DNA from: Pseudomonadota bacterium
Lineage (GTDB): Bacteria > Pseudomonadota > Gammaproteobacteria > Berkiellales > Berkiellaceae
DNA: 52,748 bases
Assembly: GCA_018241965.1 (NCBI GenBank)
Contig: JAFECS010000006.1
Location: forward strand, 1 to 52,748
Direction of reading: 5' to 3'
The position numbers and the translations under genes were made by a program. Every line of letters starts with the position of its first letter. Within the stretch, counting starts at the first letter, position 1. Positions 1 to 7,915 of the stretch are shown piece by piece. Below the pieces are notes generated by a model, which had not been told where the DNA came from, made no database searches, and saw only the letters and a list, made by a program, of their open reading frames with translations.

Positions 1-183
1 CTTTTTTCAGGAAAATCTCGGCAAGTCTTTAAAGATGAATTGGGGGTTGATGAAGACACATGGCGCCGTGGTCAAGGATGGGCGTTATCCATTGGCTTAA
101 TTATTTTACCTTATTACCTGCATACTAATCCGGGATTAGTGGCCGTGGGGAAACGTTTGATTAATGAAGTGTTGTTCACTTAG
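1..183 (+). CDS. APH-type phosphotransferase family protein, C-terminal fragment
   Basis: The window opens inside a reading frame (frame 1) that runs 60 codons to a TAG at 181-183. The visible tail contains W-R-R-G-Q-G-W-A-L-S followed by a hydrophobic stretch and LPYYLHTNPGL, a pattern typical of the last helices of the aminoglycoside/macrolide phosphotransferase (APH) kinase-like family. These enzymes use a protein-kinase-like fold to phosphorylate small molecules. The catalytic loop lies upstream and cannot be checked, so the substrate is unknown; many family members in chromosomes are not antibiotic-resistance enzymes. Its last 8 bases overlap the end of the convergent gene that follows. 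Confidence 0.6.
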   Translation, partial: LFSGKSRQVFKDELGVDEDTWRRGQGWALSIGLIILPYYLHTNPGLVAVGKRLINEVLFT

Positions 184-886
184 GTTTAGCATGCTCGGAT
201 AGTTTAGGTTGAGGTTGCTCACCAACTTCAGTCTGTTTCTCAGCTTTTCTTTCAGCGCCTGGCGTGTAAGTCTTTGGATTTGTGTTTTCTGCAGCTACTA
301 TTTTTTTTGCTTGTTCAAGCGTCACTTGCTGTATCATGTTAACTTCTTTCCACTCAGGATCATTAGCAGTTTTTTTCCAATGTTCCTCTAATGATTTTAA
401 AACGCCTGTATTATCTTCTTTTTGTAATTTTACAAAATACTCAAGCAAGGTTGGCTGAGCGCTACCTCCTTGAAATGTCTTGCCAGCATTTAAGGAATCA
501 GCTTGCTCTTGGGTAAGCGTAAATGATTTACCAGAAAATTGTGGTTGCGGCATAGAATTTTGTTTATAAAATTCTTGATACAGATTCATCACTTTTTTAA
601 ATTCCATTCCGCCAAATTCCATTAGAAATTTAAATGCTTGAGCACCTTCAAGTGATATGGTTCCATTTTTCATGGTAGGATTAAGTCCAAGTGCTTTTAA
701 TGCTTCAAATAATTTTTTGGCCTCTTGTTCATTTCGTATTTTTATCGATAAAAGCGTATCATTTGTTGATTTATTTTTCGTTAGTTGAATATTTTCGAGT
801 GCCTTGGCCTCTATTCCAATTTGTTTCAACAATTGTTGCACTACCTGAGTTTCATTTCTGTTGGGATCGTGTTCAAGAGGTTTCAT
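176..886 (-). CDS. hypothetical hydrophilic protein, 236 aa
   Basis: Not recognised. The protein is hydrophilic, has no signal peptide and no membrane segment, and is rich in Gln, Lys and Glu. The last 35 residues are highly charged and Pro-rich (GAERKAEKQTEVGEQPQPK), a disordered-looking tail of the kind often seen on type IV effectors, but this is only compositional. The ATG at 886 is preceded by a GGGGG ribosome binding site about 6 bases upstream, so the start is well supported. It is convergent with, and overlaps by 8 bases, the phosphotransferase fragment. Confidence 0.7.
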   Translation of the reverse strand: MKPLEHDPNRNETQVVQQLLKQIGIEAKALENIQLTKNKSTNDTLLSIKIRNEQEAKKLFEALKALGLNPTMKNGTISLEGAQAFKFLMEFGGMEFKKVMNLYQEFYKQNSMPQPQFSGKSFTLTQEQADSLNAGKTFQGGSAQPTLLEYFVKLQKEDNTGVLKSLEEHWKKTANDPEWKEVNMIQQVTLEQAKKIVAAENTNPKTYTPGAERKAEKQTEVGEQPQPKLSEHAKPK

Positions 887-1109
887 GTATACCCCCGTAA
901 ATCAAAAAATTGTTATTAATCATACGACAGGGACTAAGTGAAAAAAGTTCAACCTATGCAGCACAGTTAAAATGTCCCCTGCAAATTCAAATAGTTACCA
1001 AAATGAGTAAGTATACTTGGTATTAGATGACATAAAAAATCTTTACACTAATATATAGCTATGATAAAAACGACTTAATTTTTTAGTAGAATATAGGTAT
1101 TTCAATAGT

Positions 1110-1901
1110 ATGAATCGTTTAAAAGATAAAAAAGTCATTATTACCGGCGCTAGTAAAGGCATAGGCAAAGGCATCGCCAAAGTCTTTGCGAAAGAGGGCG
1201 CGCATGTATTATTGGTGGGTAGAAACGAACAAGCGCTCAAAAAAGTTGTCTCAGAAATTAGCCATGATAAAGGCATAGCGCAATATTATGTGGGTGATGT
1301 TTCCAATGAGAGTGATATGAATGGCATGGTAGATAAAGCCATTCATGACTTCGGTGGTATTGATATCATGTGCATTAACGCTGGGATCTACCCCCAACAT
1401 TGGTTAGGACAAATGACGCTAGCGCAATGGAATCAAGTGATAAGCACCAACTTAACCAGCGTATTTTTAGCAACCAATGCTTGTCTTCCTTTTATGAAAA
1501 AACAAAAGCATGGGCAAATTGTCATCACCTCTTCCATTTCTGGCCCTAAAACTGGTTTACCTGGTTTTGCGCATTACACTGCCTCTAAAGCGGGGATCAC
1601 TGGCTTTATTAAAACGGCTGCTATTGAACTTGCAAAACATAACATTAGGGTGAACGCTGTTGAGCCTGGGATCATCATGACTGAAGGGGTTGCTGAAGTT
1701 GGTGGTGATTATGGCGAAAACCAGAAAAAGGCTGTCCCACTTGGAGAATTAGGCACGCCTGAAGATGTGGCTTATGCCGCCTTATTTTTAGCTTCCGATG
1801 AAGCTAAATTTATTACGGGTCAAACTTTAGTGGTAGATGGCGGGCAAGTATTACCTGAATCATTATTTATGCCATTTAATGCTGAAAATGAAAATTTTTG
1901 A
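1110..1901 (+). CDS. SDR family oxidoreductase (FabG-like)
   Basis: Short-chain dehydrogenase/reductase of 263 residues, the usual length for a classical SDR. A Rossmann TGASKGIG dinucleotide-binding motif lies at residues 12-19, an NAG motif in the middle, the active site Y156-x-x-x-K160 (YTASK), and a C-terminal FITGQTLVVDGG, all typical of FabG-type enzymes that reduce 3-oxoacyl thioesters or similar carbonyls with NAD(P)H. It stands alone rather than in a fatty-acid cluster, so an exact substrate cannot be given. The C-terminus extends about 14 residues past the common VDGG end. The start ATG has only a weak upstream ribosome binding site. Confidence 0.85.
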   Translation: MNRLKDKKVIITGASKGIGKGIAKVFAKEGAHVLLVGRNEQALKKVVSEISHDKGIAQYYVGDVSNESDMNGMVDKAIHDFGGIDIMCINAGIYPQHWLGQMTLAQWNQVISTNLTSVFLATNACLPFMKKQKHGQIVITSSISGPKTGLPGFAHYTASKAGITGFIKTAAIELAKHNIRVNAVEPGIIMTEGVAEVGGDYGENQKKAVPLGELGTPEDVAYAALFLASDEAKFITGQTLVVDGGQVLPESLFMPFNAENENF

Positions 1902-1913
1902 TGATGAGGGGGA

Positions 1914-2573
1914 TTACTCCCCCACATATTTACCCTGAATTTGAATAAACTGACGCTCCTTACCATAAGCCAACTTCTTAGCCCAGGCTGTTGGCAGTTG
2001 CTTCAATTCATCCTGAGAAAGGTAACACCAGGTGATATCAAATCCTGCCTCACGATAAGCGCACGTTAAAGTGTTATCTAAATACGCGCTCGTTATCAAA
2101 GGCAAGCCCAATTCCTCAATGGTTTTTTTCTCGTTAGCCAAGTCGTAACCGAAAATCACCCTTAAGTTAGCACCTGTTTTACATAACTTAGCAATACCCT
2201 TCAAAATGGCAAGATCAGGTGTCGCAACAGCTTTTAGCAAAGAACCCCAGGGGAGGTTAATGGTAATCTCTGTCGCTACGCCATTAAGCTCTTGTGGCAG
2301 TGTCTCAACGTTCGCGTGTACGAACAAAACGTTGGGCAAACCACCCTTTTGAGGCTTTTTGGCGGCCTTTTGAGAGTTATGACTTAAGTTTTCTGCGGCA
2401 GCGTCTATACCGATAAAGAATTTATCAGCGTTATCACGTGCGCATTTTATAACGTAGGAACCGTCACCGGTACCGATGTCGACGACAACGCCCTTCTCAA
2501 GATAAGGCTTGAGAAGTTCATCTACTCATCAACGGTCGACGCGGTCTCGCTTTTTACCAACAATTGTATACAT
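1914..2573 (-). pseudogene. NpmA/KamB-type 16S rRNA (A1408-N1) methyltransferase, interrupted by two in-frame TGA codons
   Basis: Read from an ATG at 2573 with an AGGGGG ribosome binding site, the frame is 219 codons long, the same length as NpmA as I recall it, but codons 15 and 16 are TGA-TGA (2531-2526). After them the frame is intact: VVDIGTGDG (SAM-binding motif I), FFIGIDA, KKPQKGGLPNVLFVHA, INLPWGSLL and AWAKKLAYGKERQF. These match the family that methylates A1408 of 16S rRNA, including the two tryptophans (LPWG and AWAKK) known to flip the target base. The only later starts in frame are a TTG at 2339, which would delete the SAM-binding motif. TGA is an ordinary stop elsewhere in the window, so the gene is either dead or carries an assembly error. 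Codon choice (GTC GTC GAC ATC GGT ACC) looks more GC-ending than its neighbours, suggesting transfer. Confidence 0.8.
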
Positions 2574-2695
2574 AGAACCCCCTATATTTGTAAACAAAAA
2601 TAGCCTATGCAGAATACCGAAATTCAAATTACGTGTAAATACTTTTCCGCTTAAATTGCTTGAAAACAAGACAAACCGAAAGTATATGAGAATTG

Positions 2696-2704
2696 TGCTA
2701 TAAT
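2696..2704 (+). promoter_or_regulatory. extended -10 promoter element
   Basis: TGCTATAAT is a perfect extended -10 box, 25 bases before the ATG at 2729. No good -35 hexamer sits at 17 bases, which is tolerated for extended -10 promoters. It would drive the truncated antitoxin fragment that follows. Confidence 0.5.
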
Positions 2705-2728
2705 CACATCATATTGAAGGGGTTAACT

Positions 2729-2902
2729 ATGAATAGTAAAAATAAACGCAACCTGTACAAAGAATTGAAGTCAGGTCTTGAAGAAATCCATTCGCATCAA
2801 AGTGGTAAAATTACATTAAAAAGCTATGCTGTGGAGAAAAAGCAATGCCCTCAGGCTGCTATTTCCTCCCCACCACCAAACAACTCTGATAAAACCCAAT
2901 AA
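2729..2902 (+). pseudogene. truncated HigA/Xre-type antitoxin remnant
   Basis: A frame starting at 2729, with GAAGGGG ribosome binding site 6 bases upstream, encodes NLYKELKSGLEEI, then GKITLKSYAVE. This resembles the N-terminal 38 residues of helix-turn-helix antitoxins of RelE/HigB-type toxin-antitoxin pairs (pattern RNxxxELxxGxxxLxxxRxGKxTLxxxxVE). The DNA-binding domain that should follow is missing; from about 2845 the frame runs into the 3' end of the convergent methyltransferase gene and stops at 2902. No toxin gene is found on either side. The promoter and ribosome binding site survive, so a 57-residue peptide may still be made. Assignment rests on a short segment. Confidence 0.45.
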
Positions 2903-3668
2903 CACCCGCAGGGTTAGCAATTAAATTATCCAGCTCTTTTGCATTTTTTTCCCATTCCTTTTCGCTTATCCCGTGCGCCAGGGCATATTGTTTATAGCCT
3001 TCTCTTGCAGGGCCGCCTAAAAGTTGCTTTTGTTCATTGGTATATAATAATGGCTGATATAAATCTGCATAGTGGATTTCAAAACCAGTTTGCTTCATTT
3101 GGTGATGTAATTTCATTCCAAAATTGCCATCTCTATCCTCGCCTTCTGTATCATGCGGATATCTGGCATCCGTTCTTTCTTGGCCCCAAGCAGCGACTTT
3201 AGGATAAGTAAATGCTGCGCTCACGACACCTTCTTCAGCAACAAAGATCCCACCTTTGGGTAATAGTTCATATACTTTTTCAATCACCTGGGTAGGGTTA
3301 TTTAGATGATGCAAAATAAAACGACAATATACAAAATCAACCGACTCAGTTAATTTTTCAATATCATAAGCAGAATGTACTTTAAAATGCAGCCACTTTG
3401 GAGCTTGCGCTTTGGTTAAATCAATCGTGGCGTTGATTTGATTTTCACTATTATCAATCGCAATCACGTTGCCAGTAACGCCTACTTTTTGGGCCAACCA
3501 CAAACTCATCGCGCCGCGGCCACAACCTATATCTAATACCCTCATGCCAGGCTTTAGGCCTGCATGCTCCAGGCAGCGCTTGGTATGGGGGTTAAACATA
3601 ATGTCTAATATATCCAGGCCCTCTTGGCCTTTTTTACCCACTTCAAAGTCATAGATATCTTCTCTCAT
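2859..3668 (-). CDS. class I SAM-dependent methyltransferase (UbiE/Methyltransf_11 type)
   Basis: A 269-residue soluble methyltransferase. The SAM-binding motif I is RVLDIGCGRGAMSLWLA near residue 44, followed by VIAIDNSENQI (acidic ribose-binding residue), DFVYCRFILHHLNNP (motif IV region) and LLPKGGIFVAEE. The pattern fits the broad UbiE/COQ5-like superfamily; the methyl acceptor is unknown. I place the start at the ATG at 3668, which has AGCAGG 6 to 7 bases upstream, rather than 21 codons further up, where the extra residues read like untranslated leader. The 3' end overlaps the antitoxin remnant on the other strand by 44 bases. Confidence 0.8.
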   Translation of the reverse strand: MREDIYDFEVGKKGQEGLDILDIMFNPHTKRCLEHAGLKPGMRVLDIGCGRGAMSLWLAQKVGVTGNVIAIDNSENQINATIDLTKAQAPKWLHFKVHSAYDIEKLTESVDFVYCRFILHHLNNPTQVIEKVYELLPKGGIFVAEEGVVSAAFTYPKVAAWGQERTDARYPHDTEGEDRDGNFGMKLHHQMKQTGFEIHYADLYQPLLYTNEQKQLLGGPAREGYKQYALAHGISEKEWEKNAKELDNLIANPAGVIGFYQSCLVVGRK

Positions 3669-3783
3669 ATGTACCTGCTGTATATTTTTATCACTATTTT
3701 GAGATAATAATAGAAGTATGGCACAACTCACTTGTTCCTGAAATGAATAAGGTAGCGTTAACTGATTATTGTATACTACAGCT

Positions 3784-5358
3784 TTATTTTTGCGCTTGTG
3801 CCTTTTGTTTTAGCTCATCAGACAACAGATAACTGTCTATAAAACTGTAAATCGCTTTTGTTTCCTCTACTTTAGTTTCTAGATCTTTACTCCTCAACGT
3901 TTCAAACTTAGCGGCAACATCAACACCCATCTCAACCAAAGCACATAATTGATAAGGATGAATGCCCCGAGATAATCCAAGGGTTTCCAATATTTTTGAA
4001 GCAGCTTTTGGAAATTTTATTCCTAAACTTAATAATTGTTTTGATTCAAGCCTAGAGAATAATGCCTTATCGTTGAGGATCCGCATCGCCACCTCTTCAA
4101 AGTTGACCCCTAACATAGCTAAATCCCAGCTATCTAAACATCTGCGATAAACCGGGTTATCAAGTAATTGCAATGCTAGTTCTAAATCAAAAGCACTTAA
4201 TAGCGCTAACATACTACTTTTCTCTGAACTTTGTAGCACCATTAACCTTGCCAAAAATTTCTCATCCTTTAAAAGGCGGTGGGCGATGGACACATGATAA
4301 CTGCCTACCAAGGCTATGTCTTCGACTTTTAAAATTGCTCTTAATGCAGGATCCTCTATCATAAGCTCTGCAACCTTGAGATGTTTACGCGCTAAGATGG
4401 GCAAAAAATTTCCCATTTTTTTGCATAATTTGACGTCTTTAAGAAATTGCTGTGCAATTTCTAAGTGGTGAGATCCAAATTCTGCTAAATCTTCCCCATC
4501 CATAAGGCTGTATAATCTCTCGGTTTCAAGTATACGGCGTGCTACTGTTGCATGTTCTTCACTCAAGAGTGCTAACGCTTCCCCATCAAGGCGGCCACAT
4601 AAATCTGGCTCGTCCAATATTCGCATGGCGATGTTAAGATGATTTTTGCCCAACAAAGCTAAATCGCTTCCTGTTAATGATTTGCATAGTTCAGCATTAT
4701 TCAAAATTTTTGCCGCATTCTCTTCGCTGATAGAGGCTATCATTACCAAGTCAGAGAAGCTCAACATTAAATTTTTATGGGTAGATAATTTTTCCGGCTC
4801 ATCAAAAAACTCCTGTACTATTTGCGGATGAATGCAAATTAATCTAATTAAATCATCCTTTTTTAGCTTATATAAAAGACGTTCATCACTTAATATTTGT
4901 TCTGCCACCGTTAAATGGGTAGCACCTAATCTCCATAAATCAGATGGCGTAGTTTGATGTTCTTTGAGAAAATTGAGTAATTCACTTGCCATGGCAGGAT
5001 AAAATGAAACTATTTTGAACAATTCTAAGAGGGTTAGCTTTTTTCTTATGTTTTCATCCTTTAAAATATAAATTGCATCTTCCTCACTCTGACACGAATT
5101 TATTATATCTTCGACTTTTTTTGAAAAATTTTTAGCCTCATAGGAAACTGATGCTTTATCCCAAGATTTGCTTACTAAATTAACCACTTTTGAGCCTACA
5201 CGTTGATAAGCAGGCAAGTAGGAAATGATATACGATAAAATCTCTTGAGGAACGCCTTCAGTAGGTGATACTTCGGTGGAAACCTCATGGGCATCTACTT
5301 TACTAAGCCTTGGTTTTTTGTTTTCTCTTTCAAGATCGCTTTCAGGGCCGCGTTTCAT
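3784..5358 (-). CDS. F-box protein with 29-residue helical repeats, candidate host-nucleus effector
   Basis: A 524-residue protein. Residues 2-17 hold KR, ten residues, then KKPR, a textbook bipartite nuclear localisation pattern. Residues 35-75 (VPQEILSYIISYLP then VNLVSKSWDKA) match an F-box, the eukaryotic module that binds Skp1 of SCF ubiquitin ligases. From about residue 120 to 490 the chain is built of about a dozen 28 to 30-residue repeats with the consensus DLALLGxxHxxIAxxIL, probably two helices each, which would form a substrate-binding solenoid. Bacterial F-box proteins are known effectors in Legionella and other intracellular bacteria that recruit host ubiquitination. No signal peptide or membrane segment. 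AAAGG lies 8 bases before the ATG. Delivery into host cells and nuclear targeting are inferred. Confidence 0.75.
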   Translation of the reverse strand: MKRGPESDLERENKKPRLSKVDAHEVSTEVSPTEGVPQEILSYIISYLPAYQRVGSKVVNLVSKSWDKASVSYEAKNFSKKVEDIINSCQSEEDAIYILKDENIRKKLTLLELFKIVSFYPAMASELLNFLKEHQTTPSDLWRLGATHLTVAEQILSDERLLYKLKKDDLIRLICIHPQIVQEFFDEPEKLSTHKNLMLSFSDLVMIASISEENAAKILNNAELCKSLTGSDLALLGKNHLNIAMRILDEPDLCGRLDGEALALLSEEHATVARRILETERLYSLMDGEDLAEFGSHHLEIAQQFLKDVKLCKKMGNFLPILARKHLKVAELMIEDPALRAILKVEDIALVGSYHVSIAHRLLKDEKFLARLMVLQSSEKSSMLALLSAFDLELALQLLDNPVYRRCLDSWDLAMLGVNFEEVAMRILNDKALFSRLESKQLLSLGIKFPKAASKILETLGLSRGIHPYQLCALVEMGVDVAAKFETLRSKDLETKVEETKAIYSFIDSYLLSDELKQKAQAQK

Positions 5359-5487
5359 GCTTAAACCTTTGCTAAAAATTAGCTCTTTAATTTAGCAAAT
5401 TAGTTTTTTTATTAATGCCCCAAATAATCTCCTTAAGATGAGTGGATAAATAAGACCGATAAAATCAGCCATTACAAATTTATATCA

Positions 5488-5543
5488 GTATATTTTTTTA
5501 TCACTTGTTTTTCATGGATGATAATGGAAGTATGGCACAGCCC
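5488..5543. repeat. element shared with 3681-3730
   Basis: The sequence here and at 3681-3730 share TATATTTTT, then ATCACT, then ATAAT and an identical GAAGTATGGCACA, in the same order, with a few bases of length difference between blocks. This copy lies between the divergent F-box gene and the double-glycine peptide gene; the other lies just upstream of the methyltransferase start. It may be a shared promoter or a duplicated upstream region. Confidence 0.4.
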
Positions 5544-5559
5544 ATATCAGGAGGTTAAC

Positions 5560-5754
5560 ATGAGAGAATTACAAAATAATGAATTGCACCTTGTGCAAGG
5601 TGGTTTAGGTTTAGAGTTAATGTTTGGTTTGTACTCTGGCTTCACGACAGGCCTTGGCGTTGTCGCCGTTTTCCTTGCCAATCAGACCGCTTTAGTACAA
5701 ACAGCAACTGTCTTTGGCTTCACCATAGGCGTCCCTGCCCTCTTATTAATTTAA
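5560..5754 (+). CDS. double-glycine-leader peptide, bacteriocin-like, 64 aa
   Basis: Starts at ATG 5560 behind a perfect AGGAGG, 7 bases away. The first 15 residues, MRELQNNELHLVQGG, are a classical double-glycine leader (basic residue, Leu, Glu-hydrophobic, Val-x-Gly-Gly) of the type removed by peptidase-containing ABC transporters. The 49-residue core is very hydrophobic and Gly-rich with GxxxG-like spacing, as in class II bacteriocins and microcins, and could insert in a membrane. Two more peptides with the same leader pattern lie at 34530-34790 and 35319-35474. No exporter or immunity gene is visible next to it. Its end overlaps the convergent hemerythrin gene by 4 bases. Confidence 0.75.
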   Translation: MRELQNNELHLVQGGLGLELMFGLYSGFTTGLGVVAVFLANQTALVQTATVFGFTIGVPALLLI

Positions 5755-6332
5755 GTTTTCAGCCCAGAAGGTAAAGCTACCATGGCCGTTTTTTCCTGTT
5801 TGTTAATGGCAGGCCAAAACTTATCCAGGGAATCAAAATATTCTTCCTGGGTGAAGCTCGCCATTAAACTTAAGAAGTGTTTTAACAACTCTTCATCAGT
5901 ACAAGTTTGCCATAAGCCCGGCATGATTTGCCCCTCTTCTGCCCAAAGATGCGTGCAATAACTGCTCACAAATTGGTTAAACTGCAAATAGAGTGTATAA
6001 CCTGCAGCGATTCTTTGTTCGCTATTGTTTATCGCCAAGAGATCTTTAAAGCTTTTTGCAAGCTTATCTAACTCTCCCTCTTGCTCTTGGTGTTCACGCT
6101 CTGTAACAGCATACAACTCTGGCAATTTCGCTTTGATAAGCGCATGAATATGATTTTCTTCATGGTGGGCGTGACTTTCTAAATAAGCTTTTAAATGTTC
6201 AAAACGCTCATATAAAACTTTCACTTCATCTAAATCACTCATATCCACAGCGCCCAAATCGATGCTTAACAAAAATAACAGCCTTCTAATGGCTTTATGA
6301 ATGGTTTGAAAATAATTGATACGTTTTGACAT
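5751..6332 (-). CDS. hemerythrin-like (HHE) domain protein
   Basis: A 193-residue all-helical protein with spaced histidine and acidic motifs, IHKAIR, HAHHEENHI, EREHQEQE and CTHLWAEE, matching the diiron-binding hemerythrin HHE cation-binding fold. Such proteins sense or bind O2, NO or iron. It is transcribed divergently from a LysR-type regulator, which probably controls it. The start ATG at 6332 is preceded by GGAGAACG. A role in oxygen, NO or redox response is family knowledge, not shown here. Confidence 0.8.
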   Translation of the reverse strand: MSKRINYFQTIHKAIRRLLFLLSIDLGAVDMSDLDEVKVLYERFEHLKAYLESHAHHEENHIHALIKAKLPELYAVTEREHQEQEGELDKLAKSFKDLLAINNSEQRIAAGYTLYLQFNQFVSSYCTHLWAEEGQIMPGLWQTCTDEELLKHFLSLMASFTQEEYFDSLDKFWPAINKQEKTAMVALPSGLKT

Positions 6333-6431
6333 AATCGTTCTCCTTCATCTGTGAGTAATCATAGGAGATTTTGAGATATAAATATAATTATGTATAATTA
6401 TGTTTTTAATAAATTTATTTATATATTAGTT

Positions 6432-7328
6432 ATGGATACGCGATCGCCACTTTTTACCTTTTTATGCGTGTATAGACACGGCTCTCAGGCCAAAGCCGCC
6501 GATTTCTTACATTTAACGCAACCTGCCGTGTCCCAACAGTTAAAGGTCTTGGAAGAACGTTTAGCGAAACCATTGTTTAAACGTGAAGGGCGTAAGTTGG
6601 TTCCCACCACCATTGCACACCAGCTGGCGCTGCAAATTGCCAAACCCATTGATTGCTTAGAAGCGGTTTGGAATGAGCTTAAGTTACAAGGAAAAGGCCT
6701 CAGAACAATTAATATTGGCGGGCTCAGCGAGTTTTTGTCTGAAGTTATCTGCCCACATCTTGGTGAATTATCTGACGCAGGCCTTCGCTGTCGCTTCACC
6801 TTTGGATATGCCAATTTAACCAATAAGCTGCGGCAAAAGGAATTGGATATTGCGCAATTTTGTGCGCATGTTGCCGAGCCTGGCATTGAAATGGAAAAAT
6901 TTTTTACAGAAGAATTTGTTTTAATTGCTCACCCTAAATGGGCCAAATTAGTGGGTAAAGATCTTGCCAAAAACCCACTAGACACACTGCATAAACTGCC
7001 CTGGGTTGCCTTTGATGAAAGCTTGTTGTTCATCAAGGAATATTTTTTAACTGGTTTTGGTGAAAGTTTTGATACGCAAACGGCCTTTACGCTGCCTAAT
7101 TTATGGTCCATGCTTCAAGCCGTTATTGGCGGTGCAGGCGTCACTGTGCTGCCTTCTTACTTTTGTAAAGAAGCCTTGGCTGCCAAAAAAGTCATTGTTT
7201 TACATAAGCCCCCCAAACCCCCGCGCTTAGATTTTTATCTGGGTTGGAAAGACGGTGCCCTTGCCAATCCCCAAATTAAAAAGGTAAAGTTGTTTATGCA
7301 AAAAACCGCCTCGCGTTATAGCGTATGA
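6432..7328 (+). CDS. LysR-type transcriptional regulator
   Basis: A 298-residue LysR regulator. The N-terminal winged helix-turn-helix is clear (GSQAKAADFLHLTQPAVSQQ, then LEERLAKPLFKREGRKLVPT), followed by a periplasmic-binding-like effector domain. I start it at ATG 6432 (MDTRSP), which puts the helix-turn-helix at the usual distance from the N-terminus; no good ribosome binding site is visible. Divergent from the hemerythrin gene across about 100 bases containing a tandem TATAATTATG repeat at about 6382-6402 that could be an operator. Overlaps the Nudix gene by ATGA, so the two are translationally coupled. Confidence 0.88.
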   Translation: MDTRSPLFTFLCVYRHGSQAKAADFLHLTQPAVSQQLKVLEERLAKPLFKREGRKLVPTTIAHQLALQIAKPIDCLEAVWNELKLQGKGLRTINIGGLSEFLSEVICPHLGELSDAGLRCRFTFGYANLTNKLRQKELDIAQFCAHVAEPGIEMEKFFTEEFVLIAHPKWAKLVGKDLAKNPLDTLHKLPWVAFDESLLFIKEYFLTGFGESFDTQTAFTLPNLWSMLQAVIGGAGVTVLPSYFCKEALAAKKVIVLHKPPKPPRLDFYLGWKDGALANPQIKKVKLFMQKTASRYSV

Positions 7329-7804
7329 GCAACAGAATGATTCATATTTTATTTAGTCTGGCCAATTTTTTTAGACGCCAAGCGCAGCGGCTGTTAAACA
7401 CCTCTACGCTCGGGGTAAAAGCACTTATCATTAAAGACAATAAAGAAGTGATGCTGGTTGAGCATACTTATATGGCTGGCTGGCATCTGCCTGGCGGTGG
7501 TGTTGGATTACGCGAAACGCCAAAAGAAGCGATTGTGCGTGAAGTGAAAGAAGAAACCGGCCTGGTGGTGAATCAAGAACCAGCCCTTTTTGCTGTATAT
7601 GCCCATCAAATTATGGGCGCAGCCGACTACCCGTTGCTATATGTTATTACTGATTTTAGCACCCCCTTAAATGTCAAACTGTGTAAAGAAATCAGGCAAG
7701 CACGCTGGTTTGATATTAATAATCTCCCCCCTGAGACCTCTGAAAGCACGCTACAGCGTATTAAAGAAGTCATTCATTCGCTTCCGATTGCGGACACTTG
7801 GTAA
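7325..7804 (+). CDS. Nudix hydrolase
   Basis: A 159-residue Nudix protein. The Nudix box lies at about residues 59-81: G, five residues, E, seven residues, REVKEETGL, with all metal-binding glutamates present. Upstream LPGGGVG also fits. Nudix enzymes hydrolyse nucleoside diphosphates linked to another moiety; the substrate cannot be read from the sequence. The N-terminus has about 28 extra residues (basic and amphipathic, FFRRQAQRLL) before the first strand. Its ATG overlaps the LysR stop by 4 bases, suggesting a two-gene operon. Confidence 0.88.
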   Translation: MSNRMIHILFSLANFFRRQAQRLLNTSTLGVKALIIKDNKEVMLVEHTYMAGWHLPGGGVGLRETPKEAIVREVKEETGLVVNQEPALFAVYAHQIMGAADYPLLYVITDFSTPLNVKLCKEIRQARWFDINNLPPETSESTLQRIKEVIHSLPIADTW

Positions 7805-7915
7805 AACGCTGCTTTCTTAACCATTGGCACAGCATTTTCTCTTGTATCTAGACGGTGTTAAAGCGATACTGCGCTCAGTCTGGCATTTACGATATTGTGT
7901 TGGAGGATAAACTTT

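Noticed and set aside
1914..2573. Reassignment of TGA as a sense codon in this genome
   Set aside because: Intact genes in the window, including the SDR oxidoreductase and the hypothetical gene at 176-886, end in TGA at their expected C-termini, so TGA is a normal stop codon here.
6485..6886. 133-codon open frame antisense to the LysR gene
   Set aside because: It lies wholly inside the clear LysR helix-turn-helix gene, lacks a ribosome binding site and has no recognisable domain.
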